Source: Haplomitrium mnioides (taxonomy: Eukaryota; Marchantiophyta; Haplomitriopsida; Calobryales). From it: a stretch of DNA of 22,519 nucleotides. Location: assembly GCA_049999725.1 (NCBI GenBank), contig JBNGIS010037597.1, forward strand, positions 1-22,519, in the 5' to 3' direction. This document shows, piece by piece, positions 10,431 to 18,985 of the stretch. The stretch's first letter is position 1; every line of letters starts with the position of its first letter. The notes under the pieces are model-generated. The model made no database searches. It saw nothing but the letters and a program-made list of their open reading frames with translations, and was not told the DNA's origin. The position numbers were made by a program, and so were the translations under genes.

Positions 10431-10924
10431 TGTAAAAGAACTCAAAGAGAACTCAAAGACTAAATTCCAAGTAAGTAATAATTCAAGACAACTCTAAAAG
10501 AGTTACACAACTCAAAACCAATAAGCAAACTAAAGCCAAGAATATAAGACAAAGCCAGGCAACCAAAGAACCCAAATGATTCGAGAGGAACTCCAAAATG
10601 AGAAGTGGGGCTAAGAAGCCCTTCTATTTATACAAGAGAAGAGAGTGTCATCCCTCTTTCTTCACTTACAAGTCACTTCTCATTTCAGCCCTAAAGGTGA
10701 CTCACTACCAAAAGTGACTTCGAATGCAACTAACCTAAAAGTGACTCTCCACCAAAAGTGACTTCAAAAGCAAGTAATCCAATCTTAACCTCAAAGTGAC
10801 TCTCCACCAAAAGTGACTTCAAAAGCAAGTAATCCAATCTTAACCTAAAAGTGACTCACTACTACTTACTTCAATCCTCTCTATTTTTGTATAAATAACA
10901 CAACCTTATGCTTGTACTATTACA
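10431..10924 (-). repeat. 3' LTR of the chromovirus (plus-strand left end), with 55-bp duplication
   Basis: 494 bp. It is 55 bp longer than the other LTR because a unit starting GTGACTCTCCACC occurs twice here, at 10741 and 10796, but once there. The word AAAGTGACT recurs many times. TATTTATA at 10625-10632 reads TATAAATA on the element's strand and is a candidate TATA box. Confidence 0.93.
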
Positions 10925-10937
10925 TAATCACTACTAT

Positions 10938-11381
10938 CTAATCGATGATGTCCTCGTCATTGCCGCAACTTTCAAAAATTTTAATAGCTTCTTGAGCATT
11001 ATCAAGATTTGAAGAAGGTTCCCAATTAGCATCATGAAGTGGATAGCCTTTCCACAAAACCTTGTATTGAACTTGTAGATGCCGCCCACGCTTGATAACT
11101 CTTTTCGCCAAAATCCGGTCTACTTCAAATTCTTCATGATCATCAAGAACAATGGCCGGAGGACAAAATTGAACAGGATTTGGAAAAGAAGATGGACTAG
11201 GAACAAAAGGCTTAAGTTTAGACACATGGAACACATGATGAATCTTCATATGAAGAGGAAGATCAAGTTTATAAGCAACAAGAGAAATAACCTGAGAAAT
11301 AAAGAAAGGACCAATCCAAGCAGGAGATAACTTACGAACTTGAGTATCTAAAAACAATGGAAGATCATGAGTGGATAACAT
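10938..11381 (-). pseudogene. Integrase C-terminus and chromodomain of the chromovirus
   Basis: This 147-codon open segment is the end of the pol polyprotein. Near its start, WIGPFFISQV is the GPY/F motif of Ty3 integrase C-termini. Residues of about 84-138 (roughly 10968-11132) form a chromodomain with the aromatic/acidic pattern EEFEVDRIL...VLWKGYP...NWEPSSNL. In chromoviruses this domain reads methylated histone H3 and steers integration to heterochromatin. The domain itself appears intact, but a frameshift around 11382-11400 separates it from the integrase core. The last codons lie within 15 bp of the LTR. Confidence 0.92.
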
Positions 11382-11392
11382 AACTTGGTCAC

Positions 11393-12352
11393 CTAAAACA
11401 TAAGAGCAATCACGACGACGGCTATTGGCATATTTTTTTGTTGATTTTGAGCAATAGTAAGATGGTTGCGAGCATCTTGCAAGGAAGAAGACAAACGAGA
11501 CAAAAAAGTAGAAATACTTGGAACATTAGAAGAAGTAGGAGAAAGCAAACCATCGGGAACAAGAGGATGTTGACCCGAATTAAGAAAGAAAGGAGAAAAC
11601 CTAGTCTTTGCTTGTTTGGAGTTGTTGTAAGCAAACTCTACAACCGGTAAGAAACTATCCCAATTGGTGTGATGAACATTGATGAACGCGCAATGCATGT
11701 CCTCCACAGTGCGATTAGCACGCTTCGTTTGCCCATCTGTTTGCAGATGATAAGCAGTAGACATAGAAAGTTTGGTTCCTAGAAGTTTGAATAACTCTCT
11801 CGAAAACTTTCAAGTGAAACGCGGATTCCGATCAGATATTAACACTTTGAGTATTCCGTGATGGCGAAAAACAATATCAAAGTAAATTTTTGCCAATTGT
11901 GGAGCATCAACTATATCAACCATTGGCGCTAAATGAGTCTGCTTGCTCAGCTTGTCCACAAACACCACAATAGTAGTAAACCCATAAGGCGTAGTTGGAA
12001 GTGAAGTGACAAGATCCAAACTTACATGTTCCCAACGAGCAGTAGGAATTGGTAACGGTTGAAGAAGTCTCGCTAGTTTTTGATTCGAAGCTTTGTTTCG
12101 TTGACAACTTTCACACAAACGAACAAAACCACAAACATCTCGAGCCAAGTTAGGCCACCACCAAGTGCGTTGAAGCAACTCTGTAGTTTAATCTACTCCA
12201 AGATGCCCAGAGATAGGAATGTCATGCGCTTCTTGTAAACGAGTCATTCGAAGCGTATCATCTTGTAGAACATATATTTGATGGCCTCGATAGAGAATAC
12301 CATCTCGAATAGAGAAAGAATGATACTCACTATCCTTGACGGCCAATCGTGC
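11393..12352 (-). pseudogene. Integrase core of the chromovirus (catalytic Glu replaced by Lys)
   Basis: Inserts element cDNA into host DNA. The zinc-binding half shows the His pair (HDIPISGH) and CESC at about 12104-12115. The catalytic core shows Asp in SLDLVTSLP (12014-12016) and Asp in LISDRNPRF (11831-11833). The third catalytic residue, 36 positions later in TDGQTKRANR (11723-11725), is Lys (AAG) where Ty3 integrases have Glu. Stops interrupt the frame at 12353-12355 (TGA), about 12188-12190 (TAA) and about 11810-11812 (TGA). The product would be inactive even if read through. Confidence 0.9.
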
Positions 12353-12355
12353 TCA

Positions 12356-12922
12356 AACCAAACTAAAGAAAGCATCTTCTTGTAGTTTTTGACGATAACT
12401 CCCACCAGTTGCCTCATCTAAATGTAAGATACTAATGTTGCTCACCTCCATTATATTTACTCGATGATCCGGCCTTTGTGATAGTACATCAAGAATGGTG
12501 TGGAACCTTTGTGGCTTGTACTCTAGCTTGATATCAAAGAGTTGCAATTAATCTTCCCATTGGTGATGGCGACTTGTCATATTTTCCAAATGGATTGGTT
12601 GTAATAATGGTTTGTGATATGTGCGCATAACTACAGGTCTTCCCAAAAGATAATGCCTCCATACTTTTGTAACATAAACCATTGCCAATTGCTCTCGATC
12701 CCTTGCAAAATAGTTTCTTTCCACCGCATTCAACCGACGTGACATGAAGGCAATTGGATGAAGCCCATTCTCAAACTCTTGTTGCAAAACTACTCCAATA
12801 GCAAAACTAGAAGCATCAAAATCAACTATACAACGTGCGTTTGGATCATAGGCTGTAGAATAGGACGAGAAGAGATTGCATCCTTGAGCTGTTGAAATGC
12901 CACTTGCTCTTTGGCGGTCCAT
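12356..12922 (-). pseudogene. RNase H of the chromovirus
   Basis: Degrades RNA in RNA:DNA hybrids during reverse transcription. CIVDFDASSFAIGVVLQQ carries the first catalytic Asp, and VERNYFARDREQLAMVYV carries the conserved Glu region. The tail continues as HHQWED, TAA at 12548-12550, then the linker LQLFDIKLEYKP towards integrase. The frame differs from that of the reverse transcriptase upstream, so a frameshift lies at about 12830-12870. In YHKPL the first residue differs from the usual Asp. Confidence 0.88.
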
Positions 12923-13404
12923 TGAAACTTGACCTCCTTGCCTAGCAGATCAGTAAGTGGTGTAGCAATATGTGCATAACAATGGATGAATCGTCGATAG
13001 AAGCTTGCCAATCCATTGAAGGCTCTAATGTCCTTTGCCTCATTTGGTGTTGGCCACTCATTAATAGCCTTGATTTTCTCTTCTTCCATCTTTATACCAT
13101 CCGCCGACACCTTGTGCCTCAAGTAAGTAACCTCTTGCTTCCAAAATTCGCACTTGGATCGCTTACAATAAAACTTCCAATTGCGCAATCTTTGCAAAAC
13201 TTCTTTCAAATGATTGTGATACTCATCTTCAGTTTTGCTAAAAATAAAAATGTCATCAAAGAATACCAAAACTGACTTATCCAATAACCCATCAAAAATT
13301 CGATGCATTTGATCAATGAATATAGCCGAAGCATTAGTGAGACCAAATGTAAGGACCTTCCACTCAAAATGTCCATACCTTGTACGAAAAGTTGTCTTCG
13401 GCAT
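12826..13404 (-). pseudogene. Reverse transcriptase of the chromovirus, N-terminal half deleted
   Basis: The visible part starts at the middle of the palm with TTFRTRYGHFEWKVLTFGLT and includes the catalytic box VFFDDIFIFSKT (the YxDD position reads FFDD), followed by thumb and connection. Only about 70 bp separate this from the protease end, so roughly 150-200 residues are missing. The missing part includes the fingers and the motif with the first catalytic Asp. The join also changes frame. The domain cannot act as a polymerase. Confidence 0.9.
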
Positions 13405-13471
13405 GCAACTCTTTCTCCATCAAATCATTATGCTGAACTGATTTGGGCTTCTTCACCAATGGTGCTAGATG

Positions 13472-13915
13472 CTATAAAAGAAATTGCTTTCCTTGTAAAG
13501 TAACTTGAATTTGCCGTTTTGCCCAATCAACTTGAGCAGACCGATCTTCAAGCCAAGGCAAGCCCAAAATAATGTCATATTGTACGGGTGCAATAACAAA
13601 ATCCATAGATTCCTCATAATCTTTGCCAATCTTTAGAAGAAATGGCTTGTGAGAATGGAATACCTCATGTTTTTGGCTATCGGCCATAGTCACAAAACTT
13701 TCGTTGATCGGCGAAGTCGTAGCTTTGGTTTTCTTTGCATAACGTAGTGATATGAAATTTTCAGAACTTCCACAATCTACCAACATTCTACAAGAATGCT
13801 CATCAACCATACTATCTAGATGAAACAAGGTAATTCTAATTCTTGTCAAGCTTTTCATTCCATTGGAACTAATTAAACTCTTAGTAAACCGCTCAACTAT
13901 CTTTACTGAGGTCGG
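13472..13915 (-). pseudogene. Aspartic protease of the chromovirus
   Basis: Cleaves the polyprotein. The retropepsin active-site loop reads LVDCGSSENFIS, with Cys after the catalytic Asp where Ser or Thr is commoner. The downstream flap and ILGLPWL region (DIILGLPWLEDRSAQVDWA) are as in plant Ty3 proteases. The frame opens just after 13916 and overlaps the gag end by about 12 bases in a -1 relation. I see no slippery heptamer in the overlap, so a one-base mutation is likelier than programmed frameshifting. A TAG at 13472-13474 ends the open stretch. Confidence 0.88.
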
Positions 13916-14802
13916 TCATTTCTCTGATTTTCTTCTTCAGCAGTTGCCACTTGAACAAGAGCACGTGGTCGACCTTGGCGACGTGGGCAATTTGCAATCA
14001 TATGACCAAGCTGTCGACAATAAAAACATCCTCCATTTTGGCGTAGATGCTCACGTTCTCCATCAGTGAGTGCCACTCTCTGTGCCGCATCAATCTCCAG
14101 AGGTACAGTCTCATTTGTTGGCACACAAACATTTGGTAAAGCTTGTTGCGGATGTGGAAGTGGCCTAGCCTTGTTAGTCGCTAGTAGCGAATCATATCTT
14201 TCTGCCATACTCATTGCTTCTTCTAGTTGAGAAGGCTCCCTCATTGTCACTTCCATTCTAGTGCGAGACTTCAATCCTCGAACAAAACGATCCAAAGCTT
14301 CTCCCTCGCCCATATTAGGAATTTGCATAATGATATTTTGAAATTGCGTGACATAGCTCCTTACCATACCAAGTTGCTTCAATTCCGCTAAACAATCTCT
14401 TGCCACCTTTAGAGCAATCAAAACCCTAAATCTTATATTTACTGCTTCTTTAAACTCTTGCCAAGAAGCAATTGGAGTGACAAATCCACATTGAGCTTGC
14501 TCAATTTAATATCTCCACCAAGTCTTTGCCACTCCTTCCAACTGACTTGCAGCGAATAGATTCCTTCTACCACCCTCTCTTATATTGGTAGCCTCAAAAT
14601 ATTGCTCACAATTGAACAAAAAATTCTTAGATATACCAGGAACCGTCTTGCCATCATAAGCCTTTGGCTTAAGAAACCGCATATGACTTTCTTCTTCTTG
14701 AAAAGGTGCCATATTTCCCATTTGCATTTGAACTTCTAGCAAGCAAGAAAGATGTTCAATTTGTTGTTGCATCGCTTGCATCCTCTCTTCTTGATTCTCC
14801 AT
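13903..14802 (-). pseudogene. Gag of the chromovirus
   Basis: A single frame of about 300 codons starts at an ATG 19 bases after the primer site (14802) and is broken once, by TAA at 14506-14508. The N-terminus is a Gln/Met-rich coiled-coil-like segment, followed by a gag core (LEGVAKTWWRY and ELKQLGMVRSYVTQFQNIIM). The C-terminal zinc knuckle CFYCRQLGHMIANC has an intact C-x2-C-x4-H-x4-C pattern. Length and layout are normal for chromovirus gag, so apart from one stop it is nearly complete. Confidence 0.92.
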
Positions 14803-14820
14803 TTCACCGAAAAGAACGTG

Positions 14821-14832
14821 GCTCTGATACCA
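14821..14832 (-). other. Primer-binding site of the chromovirus (tRNA-iMet)
   Basis: On the minus strand TGGTATCAGAGC follows the 5' LTR end after a one-base spacer. It is an exact match to the plant initiator-Met-tRNA primer site and fixes the element's orientation. Confidence 0.95.
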
Positions 14833-14833
14833 A

Positions 14834-15272
14834 TGTAAAAGAACTCAAAGAGAACTCAAAGACCGAATTCCAAGTAAGTAATAATTCAAGACAACTCTAA
14901 AAGAGTTACACAACTCAAAACCAATAAGCAAACTAAAGCCAAGAATATAAGACAAAGCCAAGCAACCAAAGAACCCAAATGATTAGAGATGAACTCCAAA
15001 ATGAGAAGTGGGGCTAAGAAGCTCTTCTATTTATACAAGAGAAGAGAGTGTCATCCCTCTTTCTTCACTTACAAGTCACTTCTCATTTCAGCCCTAAAGG
15101 TGACTCACTACTAAAAGTGACTTCGAATGCAAGTAACCTAAAAGTGACTCTCCACCAAAAGTGACTTCAAAAGCAAGTAATCCAATATTAACCTAAAAGT
15201 GACTCACTACCACTTCCTTCAATCCTCTCTATTTTCTTATAAATAGCACAACCTTATGCTTGTACTATTACA
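14834..15272 (-). repeat. 5' LTR of the chromovirus (plus-strand right end)
   Basis: 439 bp, nearly identical to 10431-10924 but with one rather than two copies of the 55-bp unit. The TATAAATA box on the element's strand is at 15028-15035. The primer site follows directly. Confidence 0.95.
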
Positions 15273-15277
15273 ACAGC

Positions 15278-15773
15278 TGACGCAGATGCTTTGTCTAGAG
15301 GTGAGACATAGCATGCTGCTGCGGCACGACTGATGGAGTTATCAGCTCGACCAACATTTGAGAGGACAAGATTCAGACCTAGTGTGGTGTCCATTGACAA
15401 TCAGAGTGGTATCTTCCAAATTGTCGGTCCTTTAAATGTGGTGTATAGGCCAGCTAGGGTATTGTTGGATACAGGTGCACAACCGTTGATGTTAGGCAAG
15501 TCAGTTGTACAGAGGTTGGGGTGTACGATGCAATATCGTATGGGGTTCACTATTGATTTTTGGGACGAGTCAGTGTCCTATCAGCCTGGATGGCGATCTG
15601 GAGAGGCTCGATTGAGCAAGTTGCCTATCATATTCAGTGGACCAGTTGGGGGTCCAATATCACAGTCTATAGCATTATCAACATTTTTTGAGGTTATCAC
15701 CGAGTACTCTGACTTACTGGAGGGGAATGCACATGAAGCCGATATTTCTTCTATTGAGGAGGCGTATTCATAG
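15278..15773 (+). pseudogene. Aspartic protease of the methyltransferase Ty3 element
   Basis: Processes the polyprotein. The active-site loop RVLLDTGAQPLMLGKSV has the D-T-G-A signature at 15468-15479, with the expected hydrophobic residues before it. The open frame runs from 15333 to a TAG at 15771. Upstream the same frame continues back to the inner-element junction with one TAG near 15309. The frame continues without a shift through the spacer (TAG at 15843 and 15879) into the methyltransferase. This shows the two were parts of one polyprotein. Confidence 0.88.
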
Positions 15774-15956
15774 GTTGTGAGGTTAGCATCATCGTCGTCA
15801 AGTGAGGTGATTCCTGTAAGTGGAAGTAAGGAGAGGTTGTGGTAGGTACATGCATCCAGGTTGGTTGAGGATGCTTAGCAGGATGCATTTACGCTAGGTC
15901 TTGCACTAGATGGTTCTGTCACATCTCGACCTATAAATCTTTCATCCTTAGATACT

Positions 15957-16950
15957 ATGCCGATTTCATGGCAGTATCTTGCTGATGGTATTTGTTTGTT
16001 GGAGTTGTTTGGAGGCATTATGAAAGGGTTAGATGTTGTGCTCCAAGCAAGGATTCTAGTTTGGCGGTATTTGTATGTGGAGAAGGATGAGATTGCTCGC
16101 AGAATCTCCTTGAGGCATATGGCACTAATGGTTGAGCAATTTCCACAATTGCTTTTAGTTAGTGCAGTGCGAGGTTATCTGCATGCATTGCCAACCGATA
16201 TTTTATTGTTGGAGATGGACCACTTTGCTAGAGTGGAGCCTGTTGATTTATTGATTGCAGGATGGCAATGTTAGGGCCAATTGAGGGCTGGTTTGGGCCA
16301 AGGCTTGCAAGACCCTCGCTCAAAATTGTTTTGGGAGATGCTGAGGATTCTACGCAATCTCCAACTCCATCAAGTACCACTTCCTGCGTATATCTTGAAG
16401 AATGTGCCTATATTGGGCGATAGTCACCAACGTCTTGTGGAGAGTGTTTATCAGGTGCCTTTTTGGATTGGACCTACCATATTGTTGGATGCCGCACAAG
16501 CAAGGTCACGAACACACCGGCCACGATTGTGGTGGACTAACATGTTGCCTACTGAGGTGTTAAAGAAAGCTTATAATATGATTATGAGATCACCAAGGGC
16601 CATTGTGGATGATATTTTGGATGTGGGACGTCACGCTCAGAGAGTACTTTATGCTGACCGCCCACCATTGGCGTTTGTCAACGTGGTAGGTCAACCTCGT
16701 AGAGCATTGCCCACACTGGTGAGTCATCCTGCATCTTATGCATTTCAGGCAAGAGGCCTTGGTCTTATTTGGGATGCAACCTTGCAGAAGCTAGTGGAAC
16801 CCATTGCCAATGAGAGATAAGGAAATGGGGTTCTCCATTGGTACCACTACTGTTGCATCTGTCGCCGAGATTGAGCGATGCCATGTGCTATGGCAAGCCA
16901 TGAATTTGAATTGTCTTACATGGGTTGTGAGTTTGGGGGTAGCTGAGCAG
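15957..16950 (+). pseudogene. C5 cytosine DNA methyltransferase domain inside the Ty3 polyprotein (DNMT3-like order)
   Basis: Would transfer methyl from S-adenosylmethionine to cytosine C5. All major motifs occur in standard order. Motif I (cofactor loop) is ELFGGIMKGL, 16002-16031. Acidic residue Glu is in YVEKDEI (16080). Motif IV is DLLIAGWQC, with the catalytic Cys at 16269-16271 and Gln where Pro normally precedes it. Motif VI is ILKNVP (16398-16406), with Lys for the catalytic Glu of ENV. Motif VIII is QARSR (16497-16511), followed by HRPRLWWTN. Motif IX-like RALPTLVSHPASYAF starts near 16698. Motif X-like MGFSIGTTT starts at 16825. The order is not the rearranged one of plant DRM enzymes, and no chromodomain is inserted as in CMT. 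A TAG directly follows the catalytic Cys (16272), and a frameshift lies at about 16805-16825. About 330 residues, in frame with the upstream protease; reverse transcriptase follows in the shifted frame. Confidence 0.9.
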
Positions 16951-17394
16951 CGCCGGATGCGATCTTCTGGGATGACCAACTCACCAGTAGCCAGCATGCA
17001 GCCTTTTGGGACAGCCAAGGCTATTGCTAGAGGCGTAGTATCAAGCACCACAAAGACCATGTTAGGGTTGATCCACACATCTGAAGTTGCAGCAAGTCAT
17101 TTTTCTGACGATCAGATTTCATCCTAAGGGAGTGATAGTTTAGTAACTCACGATTCAGGTCTGACTCCACCACATGACATTTCAGCCAGTCAAGTTTCAG
17201 CAAAGCCAGATGTGAAGCAAGAAGATCACTTGACTCTTGTGGAAAAATGGGTGCCACTAGTTGGACCGCAGTTGACAAGAGGTCAGAGTGCAGAGGTACA
17301 TCAGTTCTTGCATGGTTATTCACATTGTTTTGCTTTTAGCATGAAGGATCTGAGAATCTTGAGAGGACTATGCATCCGTATTGAGTTGGCTAGT
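16951..17394 (+). pseudogene. Spacer between methyltransferase and reverse transcriptase
   Basis: Same forward frame as the end of the methyltransferase and the start of the polymerase, interrupted by TAA at 17125-17127. The first part is Ser/Thr/Ala-rich and looks like a flexible linker. From about 17227, LVEKWVPLVGPQLTRGQSAE and HCFAFSMKDL resemble the N-terminal lead-in of Ty3 reverse transcriptase (the usual FAWS-DL segment). Confidence 0.7.
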
Positions 17395-18309
17395 GATGCG
17401 CATATTTTTCGACGTCCATATCGTTATAGTGTGGTGGAGAGAGGGTTGATTCAGACCATGACATAAGATTTGTTGGAGGCTGGCTTGGTGGAGATGTCAT
17501 TTGGAGAATATGCATTTGCCACAGTGATGCCAGTTAAGAAGGATGTGCATGGGAACTACACCGACAGGAGGATGTGTGGTGATTATCGTTCTATCAATCG
17601 GTAGACCAAGTCTAACATGTATGATATGCCTACACCTGAGGAGATCTTTGATGCAATTGGGCATGCTAAGATCTTTAGCTCGTTGGATTTGATGGCAAGG
17701 TACTATCAGTTGCCATTGAGGTTTGAGGACAGGACCAAAACAATGTTTTGGGGTATTGATACACATGGCAAGGATCGGCTATGCCAGTGGTTGTTCTTAC
17801 CATTTGGGTTGAAGAACGCACCAACTGAATTCTAGAGGGTGATGGACAGAGTTCTTGCAGGTTTGGACTTTGTCAAGTGTTATATTGATGATATTCTGGT
17901 TTATTTGACACATGTAGACGAGCATTGGAAGCATCTGCAGGTGGTGTTCGACACACTCAAGTACCACGGGTTGAAGCTGCATCCAGGCAAGTGCAAATTT
18001 TTCCAGGACCAGATTGAGTATTTGGGACATACTATATATCCAGGAGGATTGGGTGTGCAACAAACTAAGGTGAGTGCCATTGCTGAGATTCCACAACTCA
18101 CTAATGTGAGTAAAGTCCGTGTATTTTTTGGATTGGCTGGTTACTACAGGAGATATGTGAAAGGTTTCAGCCAAATCGCCAAGCCCTTGACCATGCCTAC
18201 CAAGCTGGATCAAGAATGGATTTGGGGTGAAGATCAGGAGAGAGCCTTTCAAGAGTTGAAAGGTAGATTGACTTCTGCACCTATTTTGAGGCAACCTCTT
18301 GTAGGGAGA
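17395..18309 (+). pseudogene. Reverse transcriptase of the methyltransferase Ty3 element
   Basis: Copies element RNA into cDNA. Fingers: DLLEAGLVEMS and RRMCGDYRSINR. Motif A: SLDLMARYYQL with Asp at 17686-17688. Motif B region: FLPFGLKNAPTEF. Catalytic box: YIDD at 17881-17892. The thumb/connection segment GLAGYYRRYVKGFSQIAKPL follows. The polymerase Asp triad is present. The frame is interrupted by TAA at 17464 and TAG at about 17602 and 17833. No frameshift is seen within the domain, so it is the best preserved part of pol. The order RT, RNase H, integrase identifies Ty3/gypsy rather than copia. Confidence 0.93.
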
Positions 18310-18744
18310 CTGTTTCAACTTCATACAGATTGGAGTAGCACAGGGCTAGGAGCGGTGCTGACCCAGAAAGATGAGAAGGGAGAAGAGTTTGTGGTAGCCT
18401 TTGCAAGCAGATTGAATAATTCGGCCGAGGTTAAGTATAGTTCCTACGAGGGAGAGTGTTTGGCAGCAGTGTGGGCTATTGCACACTTTTGTTGTTACTT
18501 GTTTGGTACTCTCTTCACTTTGGTTACACATCATCAACCCCTCAAATAGTTGATGGAATTTGATAAACTTACATGCAAGCTTGCCAGACAGGCATTGTTG
18601 TTGCAAGAGTACGACTTCTAGGTGGTTCATAGGCCTAGTACGACCAACTTGGATGTAGATGGATTGAGCCGCAATCTATCCACAAGCCAGCATGATGAGA
18701 CTGGTGCGCGTTGGCATGAGAAGTCTGATGAGGAGATGGTGTCA
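18310..18744 (+). pseudogene. RNase H of the methyltransferase Ty3 element
   Basis: FQLHTDWSSTGLGAVL carries the first catalytic Asp (18328-18330). YSSYEGECLAAVWAI carries the catalytic Glu. THHQPLK has His where the third acidic residue (Asp) is expected. The domain ends in HRPSTTNLDVDGLSRN, the usual tail before the integrase linker. TAG stops lie at 18547 and about 18619. Confidence 0.9.
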
Positions 18745-18985
18745 GGTTGGCATGCATCTGCCTTTCTTTCTTGGATGCTAGCTTGGAGTAGATTGGTGGC
18801 TAACCTTGCTGATAAAGTGGTTGTTGAGACCTCAACAGGTGATAGAGTTGAAGATTCTAAGGTGCTAGGTTGGCATGCATCTGTCTTTCTTTCTTAGATG
18901 CCAGCTGGGAGTGGATTGGTGGCTAACCTTGCTGATAAAGTGGTTGTTGAGACCTCAACAGATGATAGAGTTGAAGATTCTAACT
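18745..18985 (+). repeat. 123-bp in-frame tandem duplication between RNase H and integrase
   Basis: A unit beginning GGTTGGCATGCATCTG starts at 18745 and again at 18868. The period is 123 bp, or 41 codons, so the frame is kept. Both copies encode LVANLADKVVVETST. The copies differ at a few bases, and the second carries a TAG at 18895. Confidence 0.93.

Larger units (their letters stand above)
10431..15272 (-). mobile_element. Ty3/gypsy chromovirus, degenerate, inserted in the methyltransferase element
   Basis: A 4.84-kb minus-strand element with LTRs at both ends (10431-10924 and 14834-15272), each starting TGTAAAAG and ending ATTACA in plus-strand reading. Next to the right LTR is an exact initiator-Met-tRNA primer site. 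Flanks are GCAGC (10426-10430) and ACAGC (15273-15277), a 5-bp target duplication with one mismatch. Order on the minus strand: gag, protease, reverse transcriptase (front missing), RNase H, integrase, chromodomain. The LTRs differ at about 14 of 439 aligned bases by eye, so this is the youngest layer. Length is below the usual 5.5-6 kb for intact chromoviruses, fitting an internal deletion. Confidence 0.93.

Noticed and set aside
13903-13918. Programmed -1 frameshift between chromovirus gag and protease
   Set aside because: The 12-base overlap contains no slippery heptamer and the element has other mutational frameshifts, so a simple indel is likelier.
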